Shown: positions 42,924 through 52,199 of the stretch, piece after piece | How positions within the stretch are numbered: position 1 is the first letter of the stretch | How the letters are laid out: each line of letters begins with the position of its first letter | Assembly (NCBI GenBank): GCA_902781705.1 | Contig: CACZKE010000005.1 | Coordinates: 1 to 64,000, forward strand | Origin: an uncultured Bacteroidia bacterium | GTDB taxonomy: Bacteria; Bacteroidota; Bacteroidia; Bacteroidales; UBA932 | DNA: 64,000 nt | Reading direction: 5' to 3' | Notes under the pieces: model-generated | The model's database searches: none | Told to the model about the DNA's origin: nothing | The model's input: only the letters and a program-made list of their open reading frames with translations | Translations under genes and position numbers: made by a program

Positions 42924-44149
42924 AACGACTGATTCTCATAGGTTTGCTTGCCCTGCTGGCAGGAAGTTGCTCGCAGGATTTCTCCGGGGATTACAAGAGC
43001 CCCTGGCCAGACGCCTTGCAACTTCTGTCGGTGAATGCCGTATATCCGGAAGGCTACGCGGACGCCGTCCACGAAGGAGCCGTCATCCGCATCGAGGAAG
43101 TTTCTTCCGGTGCGGTCTATACGGCCCGCACGGACCGACGAGGCCTCGCTGAAATCTCCGTTCCGCCAGGCATTTACCGCATTTCCTGCAGCGACCGGAC
43201 CGGGCGCGACATCTTCAACGGCACGGCCGACAAGGTCATCGTCACCGGACGCCGCATCGTGGACCTGCCCCTGTCCCATTCCCGGGCCGGCACCCTCGTC
43301 ATCAAGGAAATCTACACCGGCGGGTGCAGCAAAGCCCCGCAGGAAGGCACCTACCAGAGCGACCAGTACTTCATCATCCACAACAACGACTCCGAGACGG
43401 CCTATCTGGACAGTCTGTGCTTCGGCACCCTGTCGCCCTACAACAGCACGGCCACGAACGCCTGGGTAACCCGCGACGAAGTGACCGGGGAAAGCGTCTT
43501 CCCGGATTTCGCCCCGGTCGTGACCGTGGTCTGGCAACTTCCGGGCAGCGGGCGGGATTTCCCGCTGGGCCCCGGCGAGGACGCCGTCGTCGCCCTCCGC
43601 GGCGCCATCGACCATACCCTTCAGTACCCGCTGTCGGTAAATCTGAACCGAAGCGACGTATTTACCTGTTACAACCCGACTTACTTCCCGAATCCCACCT
43701 ACCATCCGGCCCCGGGGGACCTGGTCAGGCCGGAACGATATGCGCAGGTGGTCATCAAGACGGGCCAGTCCAACGCCAATACCATCTCCCTGTCGTCGCC
43801 CACTCTGGTCCTGTTCCGGACACCGGTGCCCGCCGGCGACTATGTCCTGCAGCCCGATGTGGTGCAGGTGACGCCCGGAAACGCCGCGGACCGGATCGTG
43901 AAAGTGCCCTACGAATGGATTGTGGATGCGGTGGAGGTGTTCGACGGACGCTCTTCCTCCAACGGGAAACGGCTGGCGCCGGCGGCCGATGCCGGGTTCG
44001 TCCTCCTGAGCGACATTTTCAAAGGCCACACGCTGCGGCGGCGCGTGGACGAGGCCGCCTCGGCCGGGAACGGCTACGAGGTCCTCGCCGATACCAACAA
44101 TTCCAGCAACGACTTCTATGAAAGCGAGATCCAGAGCCTTCATCCTTAG
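42920..44149 (+). CDS. DUF4876-family surface lipoprotein
   Basis: A 409-residue lipoprotein (signal ends AGSC, Cys17). Mature residues 18 to about 110 form a carboxypeptidase-regulatory-like sandwich (VIRIEEVSSGAVYTARTDRR, GIYRISCSDRTGRD). From about 115 the DUF4876 region follows (TLVIKEIYTGGCSKAPQEGT, YQSDQYFIIHNNDSETAYLD, EWIVDAVEVFDGRSSSNGKR), which resembles a lamin-tail-like sandwich. The position after a TonB receptor is like that of SusD, so it may be the surface ligand-binding partner (inference). It overlaps the receptor gene by 4 bp and the first DUF6850 gene by 32 bp. Confidence 0.8.
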   Translation: MKRLILIGLLALLAGSCSQDFSGDYKSPWPDALQLLSVNAVYPEGYADAVHEGAVIRIEEVSSGAVYTARTDRRGLAEISVPPGIYRISCSDRTGRDIFNGTADKVIVTGRRIVDLPLSHSRAGTLVIKEIYTGGCSKAPQEGTYQSDQYFIIHNNDSETAYLDSLCFGTLSPYNSTATNAWVTRDEVTGESVFPDFAPVVTVVWQLPGSGRDFPLGPGEDAVVALRGAIDHTLQYPLSVNLNRSDVFTCYNPTYFPNPTYHPAPGDLVRPERYAQVVIKTGQSNANTISLSSPTLVLFRTPVPAGDYVLQPDVVQVTPGNAADRIVKVPYEWIVDAVEVFDGRSSSNGKRLAPAADAGFVLLSDIFKGHTLRRRVDEAASAGNGYEVLADTNNSSNDFYESEIQSLHP

Positions 44150-45599
44150 CCTCCTCGTCCCGCTGGCCCTCCAGGGCCAGGAGATCGGGCTTGTGCGCCT
44201 GGGCGCGAACCGTCCCGTACAGGGGTCGGCGCAGCTCTATGGCGGCTACGAGGCCGGCGGCTTCCATCCCGCTTTCGCCCCTTCCTCGCAGTGGAAGGCC
44301 GGCGCCTCCGCCCAGGGCGTCCGTCACGGGGAACGCACCAGTTTTACCGGCGCCTTCTCCTTCGAGCAGGTGGAAGGGAAAGACATGTTCACGTCCATGT
44401 TCCTGGAACCGGGCTATTTCCCGGTGGACGTGCTGGAATTCACCCCGGGAGACAAGGCGAGGCAGACTTACCGCCTGAACGGGGGATTCCTGACGGAAAT
44501 CGCAGACGGGTTCGGCGCAGGCGTCAAAACGACCTATACGGCAGCCAATTACGCCAAGCGCAAGGATATCCGGCATACGACCTACGGCATGTCGCTCCGC
44601 GTGGAGCCCACCTTCTCTTTCTTTGACGAATCCGGAGGCGGCGCGATTGCCTATGTTTTCCAGAAAAGGACGGAAAGCATTGATGCCGAACAGGTTGGCA
44701 GTGCAACGGACCAGTCTTATTACGCCTTTCTGGACAAAGGTATGCGTTACGGGACCTACCAGGTCTGGGACGGTGACGGCATCCACCTGGACGAAGCCGG
44801 CGTCGGCATCTTCCCGGTCCGGGAATATGCCCATGGCTTCGCAACTACCTTCAACGCCCTGGGTGCACTGTCCGGCGGAGTGGAATTCCTCTGGAAACAC
44901 GGCACCGTAGGAGAGAAAGGATATGACTGGTTCCGGTATCCGGGCTTCCTGGCAAAGGGACACCTGGAAAGAACCTGGCGGCGGGAAAGTGTCGATCACG
45001 TCCTCCGGTTCGGGATTGAAATCCAGTCCGACCAGCTGAAGGAAGCCGTCCTGGACAAGAAAACGGAGGGCGGCGTGACGACGCCTGTCGTATATGCCTA
45101 CAATGCCGTTTCCGACCGATCCTGGGGATTTGCGGACCTTTCCTACCGGATCCGCTTCCACGAGGGCGCGCTCCGGATGCTGCAGGCCACCCTGCGCGGC
45201 GGTGCCTGGACGGAGAAATCGTACCTGATGTACCCTTATGAGGACAAAACGGACCGGTACAACGGCACCGCCACCCTGTCCGCCGCCTTTGCCTTTGGGC
45301 CCATCGGCTTGAATGTCAGGGTATTGAGCGGGACCGGAACCTGGAAGGAACAAGGGCTTTCCGGCGGAACCGATACGGTAGAGAGCAAACCGTTCCGCCT
45401 CCAGGCCGATTGGGACCGGAAGATGGAATACTTCTCCACCACGCGTCTCGGCGGCGGGCTGACGCTCACATATCACCTGAAGGCAGTCAAGGGCCTCTAC
45501 CTCCAGGCGGAGGGCTCCTGGCTCCACGGCATCGGCATCGTCCTCCTGCCGGGAGCAGAACGCGGAAATACGACAATCAAAATAGGATATGACTTTTAA
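44118..45599 (+). CDS. DUF6850-family outer-membrane beta-barrel protein, copy 1
   Basis: A 493-residue protein with a signal peptide (MKARSRAFILSLLVPLALQG) followed by a mature part that looks like a large outer-membrane barrel: alternating aromatic residues and repeated strands such as SMFLEPGYFPVDVLEFTPGD, RLNGGFLTEIADGFGAGVKT and RFGIEIQSDQLKEAVL. It is assigned to DUF6850, seen beside DUF4876 and TonB receptors in Bacteroidota. The function is unknown. The 32 bp overlap with the DUF4876 gene argues for translational coupling. It is a paralog of the next gene. Confidence 0.75.
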   Translation: MKARSRAFILSLLVPLALQGQEIGLVRLGANRPVQGSAQLYGGYEAGGFHPAFAPSSQWKAGASAQGVRHGERTSFTGAFSFEQVEGKDMFTSMFLEPGYFPVDVLEFTPGDKARQTYRLNGGFLTEIADGFGAGVKTTYTAANYAKRKDIRHTTYGMSLRVEPTFSFFDESGGGAIAYVFQKRTESIDAEQVGSATDQSYYAFLDKGMRYGTYQVWDGDGIHLDEAGVGIFPVREYAHGFATTFNALGALSGGVEFLWKHGTVGEKGYDWFRYPGFLAKGHLERTWRRESVDHVLRFGIEIQSDQLKEAVLDKKTEGGVTTPVVYAYNAVSDRSWGFADLSYRIRFHEGALRMLQATLRGGAWTEKSYLMYPYEDKTDRYNGTATLSAAFAFGPIGLNVRVLSGTGTWKEQGLSGGTDTVESKPFRLQADWDRKMEYFSTTRLGGGLTLTYHLKAVKGLYLQAEGSWLHGIGIVLLPGAERGNTTIKIGYDF

Positions 45600-45609
45600 C
45601 TATTTCTTC

Positions 45610-47004
45610 ATGAAGAACTTATTCAAAACCGGCTTGTTCGCCTTGCTTTTCTTTCCGCTCCTGGCCCAGGGCCAGGAAATCGGACTGATCCGCCTGGATC
45701 CGGACCGTCCGGACTCCCAGGGTGAAGCCGCCCTTTGGGGCGGGGTGGAACAGGGCCGGTTCCGGTCGGTGGACATGCCGCTGTTCCAATGGTCGGCCGG
45801 CGCCCGCGCCGCCGGCGTCCGCCACGGCAAGAACACATCCTGGAAGGGCAGTCTGTCCATCGAGCAAAAGACGGGAATGGAAATGGCTTCGTCGATGTTC
45901 CTGGAGCCGGGCTATTTCCCGGTGGACCTCCTGGAATTCACCCCGGGAACGAAGTCCCGCGAAACCGGACGGCTGGAAGCCGGTTTCCTCACGGACCTCG
46001 GTTACGAGTGGGCGGCCGGTATCAAAGGCTCCGTCCAAGCGGCCTATTCGGGAAAACGGACCGATCTCCGGCACTCGGCATTCGGCCTGAACATTCGCCT
46101 GGAGCCCACCGTCACCTATGTGATGGATGACAACATGGGCCTGGCATCTTCCTATGTCTTCCGCCTCCGGACGGAGCAGGTCCATGCGAAGAAGACAGGC
46201 GAAGATACCCCCTCCCTCTTCCTGGACAAGGGCATGCGCTATGGCGGATTCGTGGACGCCGCCGGGGCGTTCCCCGTCATGGAACTCTCCCACGGTTTTT
46301 CCGAACTCTTTTACAGTGAAGAGTTTACCGCAGGATTGGAGTGGCTCTGGAAACGCGGACAGGCCGGCGCTGCCGGCTTCGGGGAATTCAAGTTCCCGGG
46401 AAGCACCGTCTCGGTATTCGTCGAGCAGTCCTTCCTGGCCGACAACACCGACCACCGCTACCGCATCTCCTACGGACGCGAGCGCGACCAGCTGAGGGCC
46501 ATCGACGCAGACGGATCCACTGCCCTGTCGGACCGGTTGAGCCGGCGTTTCGGTCTCCGATACGAAGCCCGCTTCCTGCACGGCGCCGTCAAGGGGGTCG
46601 GAATCGACCTGGACGGCCGCCGATGGGTCGAACGGTCCGCCCTCTCCGGCGGGGACCAGACCAAGCGGAACCTTGGGACGGCCACCTTGTTCTCTTCCTT
46701 CTCTTTCGGACCGGTGGACCTGGTGGTCGAAGCCCTCGCCGGCGGCGGCCTGTGGCGGGACCGCGGACGCAGCCGGGACGAGGAGGAGGACACGGGTTCC
46801 CGGCAAACGGTCAACTGGCTCAAACAGATGGACTATCAGATGGTCCCCCGCTATGGCGTGGCCGGAGCCATCCTCTGGCGCATCACTGCCGTCAAGGGTT
46901 TGTACCTCCAGTTGGACGGCCAGTGGAACCGGTCCCTCCGTCTGACGAAAATGGGCGGATATAACCGGGAAATCGGCAACCTCACCGTCGGATACAAGTT
47001 TTAA
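45610..47004 (+). CDS. DUF6850-family outer-membrane beta-barrel protein, copy 2
   Basis: A 464-residue tandem paralog of the preceding gene. Shared landmarks are GQEIGLIRLDPDRP after the signal peptide, AAGVRHGKNTSWKGSLSIEQ, SMFLEPGYFPVDLLEFTPGT, GFLTDLGYEWAAGIKGSVQA, KRTDLRHSAFGLNIRLEPT and the C-terminal VKGLYLQLDGQWNRSLRL. The start at 45610 (MKNLFKTGLFALLFFPLLAQ) gives a clean signal peptide and a 10 bp gap; the in-frame ATG at 45589 overlaps copy 1. Two barrels in tandem might form a pair or bind different ligands. Confidence 0.75.
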   Translation: MKNLFKTGLFALLFFPLLAQGQEIGLIRLDPDRPDSQGEAALWGGVEQGRFRSVDMPLFQWSAGARAAGVRHGKNTSWKGSLSIEQKTGMEMASSMFLEPGYFPVDLLEFTPGTKSRETGRLEAGFLTDLGYEWAAGIKGSVQAAYSGKRTDLRHSAFGLNIRLEPTVTYVMDDNMGLASSYVFRLRTEQVHAKKTGEDTPSLFLDKGMRYGGFVDAAGAFPVMELSHGFSELFYSEEFTAGLEWLWKRGQAGAAGFGEFKFPGSTVSVFVEQSFLADNTDHRYRISYGRERDQLRAIDADGSTALSDRLSRRFGLRYEARFLHGAVKGVGIDLDGRRWVERSALSGGDQTKRNLGTATLFSSFSFGPVDLVVEALAGGGLWRDRGRSRDEEEDTGSRQTVNWLKQMDYQMVPRYGVAGAILWRITAVKGLYLQLDGQWNRSLRLTKMGGYNREIGNLTVGYKF

Positions 47005-47025
47005 AGCATCAAACATACTGTCCCC

Positions 47026-48618
47026 ATGAAAAGAAGCATTCTCCTCGCAGGCCTGGCGCTCCTCACCCTTGCCGCCTGCCAAAAGACCCCGAAGACCGAC
47101 CCCCAGCCGGTCGATTTCTCCCGGTATGCCGTGCGCCTGGAGCCGGTCGTGACCCGGGCCACCGAAACCAATTTCGAGAAGGGAGACGCCATCGGCCTCA
47201 CCATCACCCGGACGGCCGGCGCCTATGCCACCAACGAAAAACTCACCTATGACGGATCCGCCTTCTCCGGCAGTCTCAACTGGTACAGCGAGGGCACGGA
47301 CGAGGCCACCCTCAAGGCCTATTATCCGTACATTGACACCGAGGACCTCCCCACCCGGTTCTCCGTCCAGGCGGACCAGTCCAAGGGAACCGCTTCTTCC
47401 GACTTTATTTCCGCGGTCAAAGAGGGCGTTCTGCCTTCCGCCAATGCCGTTTCCGTGGTGTTCAAGCACCAGTTGAGCCGGCTGGTCGTCACGGTCAAGA
47501 ACAACTCCGGCGCCGACATCGAAAAGGTCTCCTTCAAAGAGATCATCCCTGTCGCCCTGATTGACGAAAACCTGGCGGCGAAAGTCGACATGAATGCCAA
47601 GTGGCAGGAAATCACGGCCTTCGGGAAGGACGACAAGTATTACGCCATCGTTCCCGGCCAGACGGTCACCCCGACTGTCGTCGTCACTGCCGGCGGCAAG
47701 GAACTCTCCCAGCAACTCGCCGAAGCCACCCTCGAGCCCGGCAAGCAGTACTCCGTATCCATCATCGTGAACAAGGAAGAGATCAAGGTCGTCCTTGCCG
47801 GCGAGATCGAAAACTGGACCGATGGCGGCGAGATCACCGGCGGCGGCCCTGCGCTTGAAGAGCATCTGACGGACGGTTACATCCTGTATGACGGAACCCG
47901 TTACGGCGTCGCCCAGATGAAAGACGGCAAGTGGTGGATGACCCAGAACCTCGCCTATCTGCCCGAGGGCTATACCCCTGCGACGGAACTCACGGCCGTC
48001 ACCGCCGGCGTTTTCGCCCCCGTCCAGGTCAAGGCCGACAACTCCGGCGCCGAGTTCTCCACCGATCCGGCCGTCGTCGCCGCCCGTGGCTATCTGTACC
48101 AGGCCGAAGTCGCCCTGGGCCTGAAAGTCGGCGAACTGACCAGCGTCGCGCAGGCGGAGGCGCTCGAAGGCGCCCAGGGCATCTGCCCGAAGGGCTGGCA
48201 CGTGCCGACCGGTGCCGATATCATCGCGCTCGTGGGCAAGGCCGTCACCCCGCTGGAGACCAATGCCGACGCCCCTTACTACAACGGATCCAACGGTTCG
48301 ATCGCCCTCTTGAACGAGGACGGCTTCAACATGGAAGCCTACGGCGCCATCTCCATCCAGGACAACACGAAGACCTCCGGCACGATCATGGGTTGGGTCA
48401 AGGGTTATCCCGACAAAATCTCCTCCGGCATGTTCTGCGGTTCCACTTACGCCGGCGTCACCTACAATACCTCCGGCGACGAGACTTCCGGTGTGAAGAA
48501 CCTCCAGTTCTTCGGCTTCATGCCCATGACCAACAAGGCCACCGAGGCCGAATACACCTGCAACGGCACCAAGGTGAGTTACCGCATCGCCGGTCCGCTC
48601 CGCTGCGTGCGTAACTAA
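47026..48618 (+). CDS. Fimbrillin-like / Fib_succ_major-domain lipoprotein
   Basis: A 530-residue lipoprotein (signal ends LAAC, Cys18). Residues about 25-280 look like a fimbrillin/Mfa-like pair of sandwiches (VTRATETNFEKGDAIGLTIT, VVFKHQLSRLVVTVKNNSGA, EIENWTDGGEITGGG). Residues about 285-530 carry the Fibrobacter-type major paralogous domain (DGTRYGVAQMKDGKWWMTQN and CPKGWHVPTGADIIALVGK). It is probably exposed at the surface as an adhesin or binding protein. It lies 21 bp after the second DUF6850 gene and 6 bp before the S46 peptidase, within the same operon, so it may capture the substrate. Confidence 0.75.
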   Translation: MKRSILLAGLALLTLAACQKTPKTDPQPVDFSRYAVRLEPVVTRATETNFEKGDAIGLTITRTAGAYATNEKLTYDGSAFSGSLNWYSEGTDEATLKAYYPYIDTEDLPTRFSVQADQSKGTASSDFISAVKEGVLPSANAVSVVFKHQLSRLVVTVKNNSGADIEKVSFKEIIPVALIDENLAAKVDMNAKWQEITAFGKDDKYYAIVPGQTVTPTVVVTAGGKELSQQLAEATLEPGKQYSVSIIVNKEEIKVVLAGEIENWTDGGEITGGGPALEEHLTDGYILYDGTRYGVAQMKDGKWWMTQNLAYLPEGYTPATELTAVTAGVFAPVQVKADNSGAEFSTDPAVVAARGYLYQAEVALGLKVGELTSVAQAEALEGAQGICPKGWHVPTGADIIALVGKAVTPLETNADAPYYNGSNGSIALLNEDGFNMEAYGAISIQDNTKTSGTIMGWVKGYPDKISSGMFCGSTYAGVTYNTSGDETSGVKNLQFFGFMPMTNKATEAEYTCNGTKVSYRIAGPLRCVRN

Positions 48619-48624
48619 TTAATT

Positions 48625-50553
48625 ATGAAACGTCTGGTACTCTTGGCCGCCCTGGCGCTCCTGCCGGTGGCGGCCATGGCCGACGAAGGGATGTGGATGA
48701 TCCACGCCCTGAACGAGGCCCTGGAAAAGAAGATGCAGGAGCGGGGACTGCAGCTCTCCGCCGGGGAAATCTACAATGCCGACGCGCCCGGAGCCACGGT
48801 CGCCGACGCCATCGTGTCGTTGGGGTTCTACTGCACAGCCAGCGTGATTTCCGACGAGGGGCTCCTCATCACGAACCACCACTGCGCCTACAGCGACCTG
48901 GCGGAACTGTCCAATGCCGATTACAACTACCTGGAAGACGGCTATTGGGCCTTTTTCCGGAAAGACGAGATTCCGCTGAAGGGGAAGCAGGTGTTCTTCC
49001 TCAAGCGGGTGCTGGACGTGACGGACGAGGTCGCGGCGGTGTCCGATTCGCTCTCCCGGAGGGGCGAACGGTTCGGTTCCCGGAAGCTTTCCTCCATCCT
49101 GGAGCGCCGCTATGCTGCCCGGACGGGCCTGGAGGCCTCGCTGGACGTGATGTGGGCCGGGGAAAAATACTACCTCTCGCTCTATAAGAAATACACGGAC
49201 ATCCGCCTCGTAGGCGCTCCGCCCGTGTCGGTATCGGCCTTCGGCGGGGACGAAGACAACTGGGAATGGCCGCAGCACAAGGCCGATTTCGCCCTCTACC
49301 GCATCTACGACCATGGCGAACCGCTGGTGTCGCCCTGGCACCTCAGAATCTCCGAAGCCGGTTTCCGGGAAGGGGACTACGCGATGGTCATCGGCTATCC
49401 CGGCCGGACCGACCGCTATGCCTCGTCCTACAAGGTCGATTACCAGGAGCGCGTGTCGCTTCCGGTGACGAACCGCCTCCGCGGCGCTCAGATGGAAACC
49501 GTCCGCCGGTGGATGGATGCCGATCCCGAAGTGCGGAGGAAGTACTCCGACTGGTTCTTCTCCCTGTCCAACGTGCAGGAGATGCAGGAAGGGGAAGCGC
49601 AGTGTTTCAAGCGTTTCCGCGTCGTGGATGAAAAGCGGGAGCAGGAAAAGACACTCCCCGCCGACCTCCTGCAAGCCCTCGCCGACGAGTACGCCGCCAT
49701 CGAGGACGTCGAACGGGAAAAGACCTACTACCGCGAGACGCTGGTCCGCGGCATCCGCATCGCCCCCACGATGCTCCGGATGTCCAATGCGAAGACCGAC
49801 GAGGCCCGGGACGAAATCTACCGCCGGGGCATCGCCGAACTGGACCCCCGCGTGGAGAAGGAACTGCTCGCCTATGCGCTGGAAGAGTATTTCGGCCACA
49901 TCCCGGCCGAGGTCGTGGGCCATCGGCAGGATTCGCTGCGGAAGGCCTTTAACGGCGATTTTACGGCCCTGGCGACGCATTTGTGGACCCATCCCCTCCA
50001 ACTGATGGATTTCATCACAGAAGTCAAAATAACGGCCTTCAACGAGCGGGAGCGGCACACCGGCGACCTGACGGAACTGACGCGCCGCTATACCCGGGCC
50101 CTGTATGCGGACCGGGCCGCCCGGAACGTCGTCCAATACCCCGATGCGAATTCCACGATGCGCCTCACCTACGGCCGCGTGGCCCCGCTGGAACCCTGGG
50201 ACGCCGTCTATACGTCGTGGTTCTCGACGAACCGAGGGCTCTTTGAAAAGTACGACGCCACGCAGCACGACTACGCGCTGCCACCGTCTTTCGTCGAGGC
50301 CGTACGCAATTATGACGGCCCCGTCAACTTCCTCACGGACAATGACATCACCGGCGGAAACTCCGGCTCCCCCGTCCTGAACGCCCGGGGCGAACTCATC
50401 GGTCTCGCCTTCGACGGCAACAAGGAATCCCTCGCCTCCGACGTCTCCTACACCCCCGACTACAACAAATGCGTATGCGTGGACATCCGCTACATCCTCT
50501 GGATCCTCCGCGACTACGTGGGACTGGAGCGGATCGTCAAGGAACTGCAATGA
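48625..50553 (+). CDS. S46-family dipeptidyl-peptidase, DPP7-like
   Basis: A 642-residue secreted serine exopeptidase that removes dipeptides from N-termini. A signal peptide (MKRLVLLAALALLPVAAMA) is followed by the triad: His in LLITNHHCAYSDL (about residue 86), Asp in QHKADFALYRIYDH (about 220) and Ser in ITGGNSGSPVLNARGELIGL (about 579). Eighteen residues after the Ser is Gly, as in DPP7 (hydrophobic P1); DPP11 has Arg there (acidic P1). It is a little shorter than the usual 700-720. In the operon it would trim captured peptides to dipeptides. A strong terminator follows. Confidence 0.9.
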   Translation: MKRLVLLAALALLPVAAMADEGMWMIHALNEALEKKMQERGLQLSAGEIYNADAPGATVADAIVSLGFYCTASVISDEGLLITNHHCAYSDLAELSNADYNYLEDGYWAFFRKDEIPLKGKQVFFLKRVLDVTDEVAAVSDSLSRRGERFGSRKLSSILERRYAARTGLEASLDVMWAGEKYYLSLYKKYTDIRLVGAPPVSVSAFGGDEDNWEWPQHKADFALYRIYDHGEPLVSPWHLRISEAGFREGDYAMVIGYPGRTDRYASSYKVDYQERVSLPVTNRLRGAQMETVRRWMDADPEVRRKYSDWFFSLSNVQEMQEGEAQCFKRFRVVDEKREQEKTLPADLLQALADEYAAIEDVEREKTYYRETLVRGIRIAPTMLRMSNAKTDEARDEIYRRGIAELDPRVEKELLAYALEEYFGHIPAEVVGHRQDSLRKAFNGDFTALATHLWTHPLQLMDFITEVKITAFNERERHTGDLTELTRRYTRALYADRAARNVVQYPDANSTMRLTYGRVAPLEPWDAVYTSWFSTNRGLFEKYDATQHDYALPPSFVEAVRNYDGPVNFLTDNDITGGNSGSPVLNARGELIGLAFDGNKESLASDVSYTPDYNKCVCVDIRYILWILRDYVGLERIVKELQ

Positions 50554-50556
50554 AAG

Positions 50557-50585
50557 AAGCCCGGCCAAACGGTCGGGCTTCCTTT
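50557..50585. terminator. Terminator after the S46 peptidase gene
   Basis: AAGCCCGGCC (50557-50566) pairs with GGTCGGGCTT (50571-50580) around a 4 nt loop, one G-T pair, then CCTTTCTTTC. It ends the surface operon and could also serve glyS, which converges on it. Confidence 0.85.
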
Positions 50586-50607
50586 CTTTCCGGGCGCAGC
50601 GAAGGAA

Positions 50608-52152
50608 CTACAGGTTCCGCAGGAGGTTCGTCAGGGAGACCTTCTTGTCGATGAGGGCGCGGAGGTCTTCGATCTTCACGCGCTCCTGGGTCATCGTGTC
50701 GCGGTCACGGACGGTGACGCAGCCGTCCACGAGGGTGTCGTGGTCCACGGTCACGCAGAACGGGGTGCCGATGGCATCCTGCCGGCGGTAGCGCTTGCCG
50801 ATGGAGTCCTTCTCGTCGTACTGGTAGGAGAAGTCGTACTTGAGCTCGTCGACCACCTTCTGGGCCACCTCGGGCAGGCCGTCCTTCTTCACGAGCGGCA
50901 TGACGGCCACCTTGATCGGGGCGAGCGGGGCGGGAATCTTCATCACGACGCGCTCCTCGCCGTTCTCGAGTTTCTCGACCGTGTAGCTGTGGGCCAGGAC
51001 GGCCAGGCACATGCGGTCCACGCCGATGGACGTCTCGATGACGTACGGGGTGTAGGAGACATTCTCCTCCGGATCGAAGTACTCGATCTTCTTGCCGGAG
51101 AACTTCTGGTGGTTCCCCAGGTCGAAGTTCGTGCGGCTGTGGATGCCTTCGAGCTCCTTGAAGCCGAACGGGAAGTTGAACTCGATGTCGGTGGCGGCGT
51201 TGGCGTAGTGGGCCAGTTTCTCGTGGTCGTGGAAGCGGTAGTTCTCCGCGCCCATGCCCAGGTTCACGTGCCACTGCATGCGCTTCTCCTTCCAGGTCTT
51301 GAACCAGTCGAGTTCGGTGCCGGGCTTGATGAAGAACTGCATCTCCATCTGCTCGAACTCGCGCATGCGGAAGATGAACTGCCGGGCGACGATCTCGTTG
51401 CGGAAGGCCTTGCCGATCTGCGCGATGCCGAACGGAATCTTCATGCGGCCGGTCTTCTGGACGTTCAGGTAGTTGACGAAAATGCCCTGGGCGGTCTCCG
51501 GACGGAGGTAGATGGTGCTGGCACCATCGGCCGTGGAACCCATGGAGGTCTGGAACATCAGGTTGAACTGACGCACTTCGGTCCAGTTGCAGGTGCCGCT
51601 GATGGGGCAGACGATGTTGTTGTCGATGATGATCTGGCGGTATTCGGCGAGGTCGTTCGCCTTCTCGGCGGCGACGTAGCGGTTGTGGACCTCATCCCAC
51701 TTGGCCTGCTCGCGGAGGACATTGGGGTTGGTGGCGCGGAACTGGGCCTCGTCGAAGGCGTCGCCGAAGCGCTTGCGGCCCTTCGCGACCTCCTTGTTCA
51801 TCTTCTCCTCGATCTTGCCGAGGAAGTCCTCGATGAGAACGTCGGCACGATACCGCTTCTTGGAGTCCTTGTTGTCGATGAGCGGGTCATTGAAGGCGCT
51901 CACGTGGCCGGAAGCCTCCCAGATGCGGGGGTGCATGAAGATGGCCGAGTCGATGCCCACGATGTTCTCGTTCAGGCGGGTCATCGCCTCCCACCAGTAA
52001 TCCTTGATGTTGTTCTTGAGCTGGACACCCATCTGGCCGTAATCGTACACGGCGGCGAGGCCGTCATAGATCTCGCTGGAGGGGAAAATGAAGCCGTACT
52101 CCTTGCAGTGGGCTACCAGCACCTTGAAAAGTTCATCCTGTGTCATATTCAA
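50608..52152 (-). CDS. glyS: Glycine-tRNA ligase (single-chain type)
   Basis: A 514-residue class II synthetase of the eukaryote/Bacteroidota-like homodimeric type. Motifs are YGFIFPSSEIYDGLAAVYDY, STADGASTIYLRPETAQGIF (motif 2 region), RNEIVARQFIFRMREFEQME and, near the C-terminus, IETSIGVDRMCLAVL (motif 3) with GKRYRRQDAIGTPFCVTVDH in the anticodon-binding domain. It charges tRNA-Gly. A copy of the dispersed repeat occupies the 47 bp gap to folK. Confidence 0.97.
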   Translation of the reverse strand: MNMTQDELFKVLVAHCKEYGFIFPSSEIYDGLAAVYDYGQMGVQLKNNIKDYWWEAMTRLNENIVGIDSAIFMHPRIWEASGHVSAFNDPLIDNKDSKKRYRADVLIEDFLGKIEEKMNKEVAKGRKRFGDAFDEAQFRATNPNVLREQAKWDEVHNRYVAAEKANDLAEYRQIIIDNNIVCPISGTCNWTEVRQFNLMFQTSMGSTADGASTIYLRPETAQGIFVNYLNVQKTGRMKIPFGIAQIGKAFRNEIVARQFIFRMREFEQMEMQFFIKPGTELDWFKTWKEKRMQWHVNLGMGAENYRFHDHEKLAHYANAATDIEFNFPFGFKELEGIHSRTNFDLGNHQKFSGKKIEYFDPEENVSYTPYVIETSIGVDRMCLAVLAHSYTVEKLENGEERVVMKIPAPLAPIKVAVMPLVKKDGLPEVAQKVVDELKYDFSYQYDEKDSIGKRYRRQDAIGTPFCVTVDHDTLVDGCVTVRDRDTMTQERVKIEDLRALIDKKVSLTNLLRNL

Positions 52153-52160
52153 TGTATTTT

Positions 52161-52187
52161 AGATTTCTCGACTGGCTCGAAATGACA
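52161..52187 (-). repeat. Dispersed repeat copy upstream of glyS
   Basis: On the minus strand it reads TGTCATTTCGAGCCAGTCGA, then GAAATCT, 8 nt upstream of the glyS start. It is a shorter, degraded copy of the family that interrupts GH88 and mnmG. It lies in the glyS leader or folK-glyS spacer. Confidence 0.65.
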
Positions 52188-52199
52188 GAGCCGACAAAA

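Noticed and set aside
40152-44149. SusC-SusD pair
   Set aside because: The protein after the receptor is a DUF4876 sandwich lipoprotein, not a helical SusD-like protein.
45619-48201. An 860-codon open frame opposite the DUF6850 and fimbrillin-like genes
   Set aside because: It spans several real genes on the other strand and shows no protein-family features.
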